Position numbers and translations under genes: made by a program
In this document: piece after piece, positions 5,333-6,012 of the stretch
Layout of the letters: the number at the start of each line of letters is the position of its first letter
How positions within the stretch are numbered: the stretch's first letter is position 1
DNA from: SIG480 sp045595605
GTDB taxonomy: Bacteria; Bacillota; Clostridia; Oscillospirales; JAAYXM01
Direction of reading: 5' to 3'
Length of the DNA: 6,012 nucleotides
Assembly: GCA_045595605.1 (NCBI GenBank)
Contig: JAZOAS010000152.1
Location: 1-6,012 of the forward strand
Notes under the pieces: generated by a model
Told to the model about the DNA's origin: nothing
Databases searched by the model: none
Seen by the model: only the letters and a program-made list of their open reading frames with translations

Positions 5333-6012
5333 ATTGCGTCAACCTCCGCCATAATTTGATTTGTTGAGAAGCCTCTGAGATCCATCGCACCTGACGGACA
5401 TGCAACAGTACATGCGCCGCAACCCTGACATACTGCCGGGTTAACCTTTGCAACGCGACGAATTCTTGTTGTTCTGTCGGGCTGTCTGAATTCTTTATCT
5501 TCATATGAGATTGCACCGTACGGGCAGACACGCTCACAGGAAGAACATCCGTTACACATAAGCTCATCGGAGTTTGCAATACAGGGGTTACCTGTAAGCT
5601 TATCCTTTGCAAGGAGACCGATAACCTTTGCCGCCGCAGCTGAAGCCTGCGAAACGGTTTCCGGAATATCCTTCGGACCCTGGCAGCAACCGGAGAGGAA
5701 TACACCCGCTGTCGGGCTCTCTACCGGACGGAGCTTCGGGTGAGCTTCTGTGAAGAAGTCGTCTGTATCCATACTTGCTGTAAGCATTGTTGCAAGCGGA
5801 CGAGCTGATTTGTCCGGCTCGATTGCAGCAGCGAGAACAACGAGGTCAGCATCGATATGAAGCTGTTTGTTATTGAGAAGGTCAGATGCCTGAACCTTGA
5901 GCTTCTTGCCCTCGGGAGAAACCTTACCGACCATTCCCTTTACATACTTGACGCCGAACTCTTCAACAGCTCTGCGGTAGAACTCATCAAAGTTCTTACC
6001 CGGAGTACGGAC
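5323..6012 (-). CDS. hdrA: HdrA-like electron-bifurcating flavoprotein (C-terminal part only)
   Basis: These are the last 229 codons of an HdrA-type (CoB-CoM heterodisulfide reductase subunit A-like) protein; the start lies beyond the right edge and full-length relatives have roughly 650 residues or more. The frame is open right to the edge, so the ATG at 5934 is internal. Numbering the visible fragment from the edge, residues 1-30 match the FDEFYRRAVEEFGVKYVKG type HdrA segment. Residues 52-64 (ADLVVLAAAI) and 103-130 (GVFLSGCCQGPKDIPETV onward) belong to the thioredoxin-reductase-like FAD domain. Two ferredoxin motifs follow: C153-x2-C156-x2-C159-x3-C163-Pro and C195-x2-C198-x2-C201-x3-C205-Pro. 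The family's FAD is the bifurcating centre, and the C-terminal ferredoxin domain is thought to deliver electrons to ferredoxin. In bacteria without methanogenesis, HdrA serves as a modular bifurcating core, and its neighbours decide donor and acceptor. TAA stop; it overlaps mvhD by ten bases. Confidence 0.93.
   Translation of the reverse strand, partial: VRTPGKNFDEFYRRAVEEFGVKYVKGMVGKVSPEGKKLKVQASDLLNNKQLHIDADLVVLAAAIEPDKSARPLATMLTASMDTDDFFTEAHPKLRPVESPTAGVFLSGCCQGPKDIPETVSQASAAAAKVIGLLAKDKLTGNPCIANSDELMCNGCSSCERVCPYGAISYEDKEFRQPDRTTRIRRVAKVNPAVCQGCGACTVACPSGAMDLRGFSTNQIMAEVDAICK

Larger units (their letters stand above)
1..6012 (-). other. Probable single operon hdrA-mvhD-floxC/B/A-like-sdhB-like-sdhA-like
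   Basis: Seven same-strand genes have junctions, in order of transcription, of 10-base overlap, 13-base overlap, 1-base overlap, 8-base overlap, 12-base gap and 17-base gap. No space is left for an internal promoter outside coding sequence, and no hairpin followed by a T-run was seen at the junctions. Promoter and terminator must lie outside the window. Operon structure is inferred from spacing and shared redox function. Confidence 0.85.

Noticed and set aside
5319..5705. Second minus-strand frame inside hdrA
   Set aside because: Arg- and Val-rich out-of-frame reading of the ferredoxin-domain region of hdrA.
5323..6012. Methanogen heterodisulfide reductase
   Set aside because: HdrA homologues are widespread in anaerobic bacteria. 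The gene set lacks methanogenesis genes, and the strong Shine-Dalgarno pattern with Flox-like partners fits a bacterium better.

Overview
The window is a single minus-strand stretch of seven tightly packed genes with no gap longer than 17 bases. The first gene (right edge) and the last gene (left edge) run out of the window. All products are cytoplasmic redox proteins, with no signal peptide or membrane segment. Strong GGAGG-type ribosome binding sites, a mid-range G+C content by eye, and an HdrA/MvhD plus Flox-type cluster point to a strictly anaerobic bacterium, most likely a Clostridia-type Firmicute (gut or rumen ruminococci would fit). The taxonomic placement is inference only.

In order of transcription (right to left) the layout is as follows. 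The C-terminal third of an HdrA-like flavoprotein comes first (5323-6012), then MvhD/FloxD (4898-5332). Two related iron-sulfur proteins of the FloxC/FloxB, HydB and AsrA type follow (3918-4910 and 2890-3918). Next is a FAD/NAD(P)H-binding [2Fe-2S] reductase of the FloxA, HydG and AsrB type (2064-2897). A short SdhB-like protein carrying one [2Fe-2S] and two [4Fe-4S] motifs (1377-2051) precedes a fumarate reductase/succinate dehydrogenase-type flavoprotein (1-1359, C-terminus missing). The first five genes overlap by 1-13 bases. The last two are separated by 12 and 17 bases.

The inferred joint function is a soluble electron-confurcating or bifurcating machine. NAD(P)H would be oxidised by the FloxA-like subunit. 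Electrons would pass through the FloxB/FloxC iron-sulfur proteins and MvhD to the FAD of HdrA. HdrA would split them between a low-potential acceptor such as ferredoxin and a high-potential acceptor. Where known Hdr-Flox clusters have HdrB/HdrC as the high-potential branch, this window has an SdhB-like subunit with an HdrC-like clostridial-style ferredoxin part and a fumarate-reductase-type flavoprotein. The attractive hypothesis is therefore a NADH-dependent, ferredoxin-reducing fumarate (or other enoate) reductase. The cofactor motifs are directly visible; the complex, the direction of flow and the substrate are inferred.

No RNA genes, mobile elements, repeats, CRISPR arrays, promoters or terminators were recognised.
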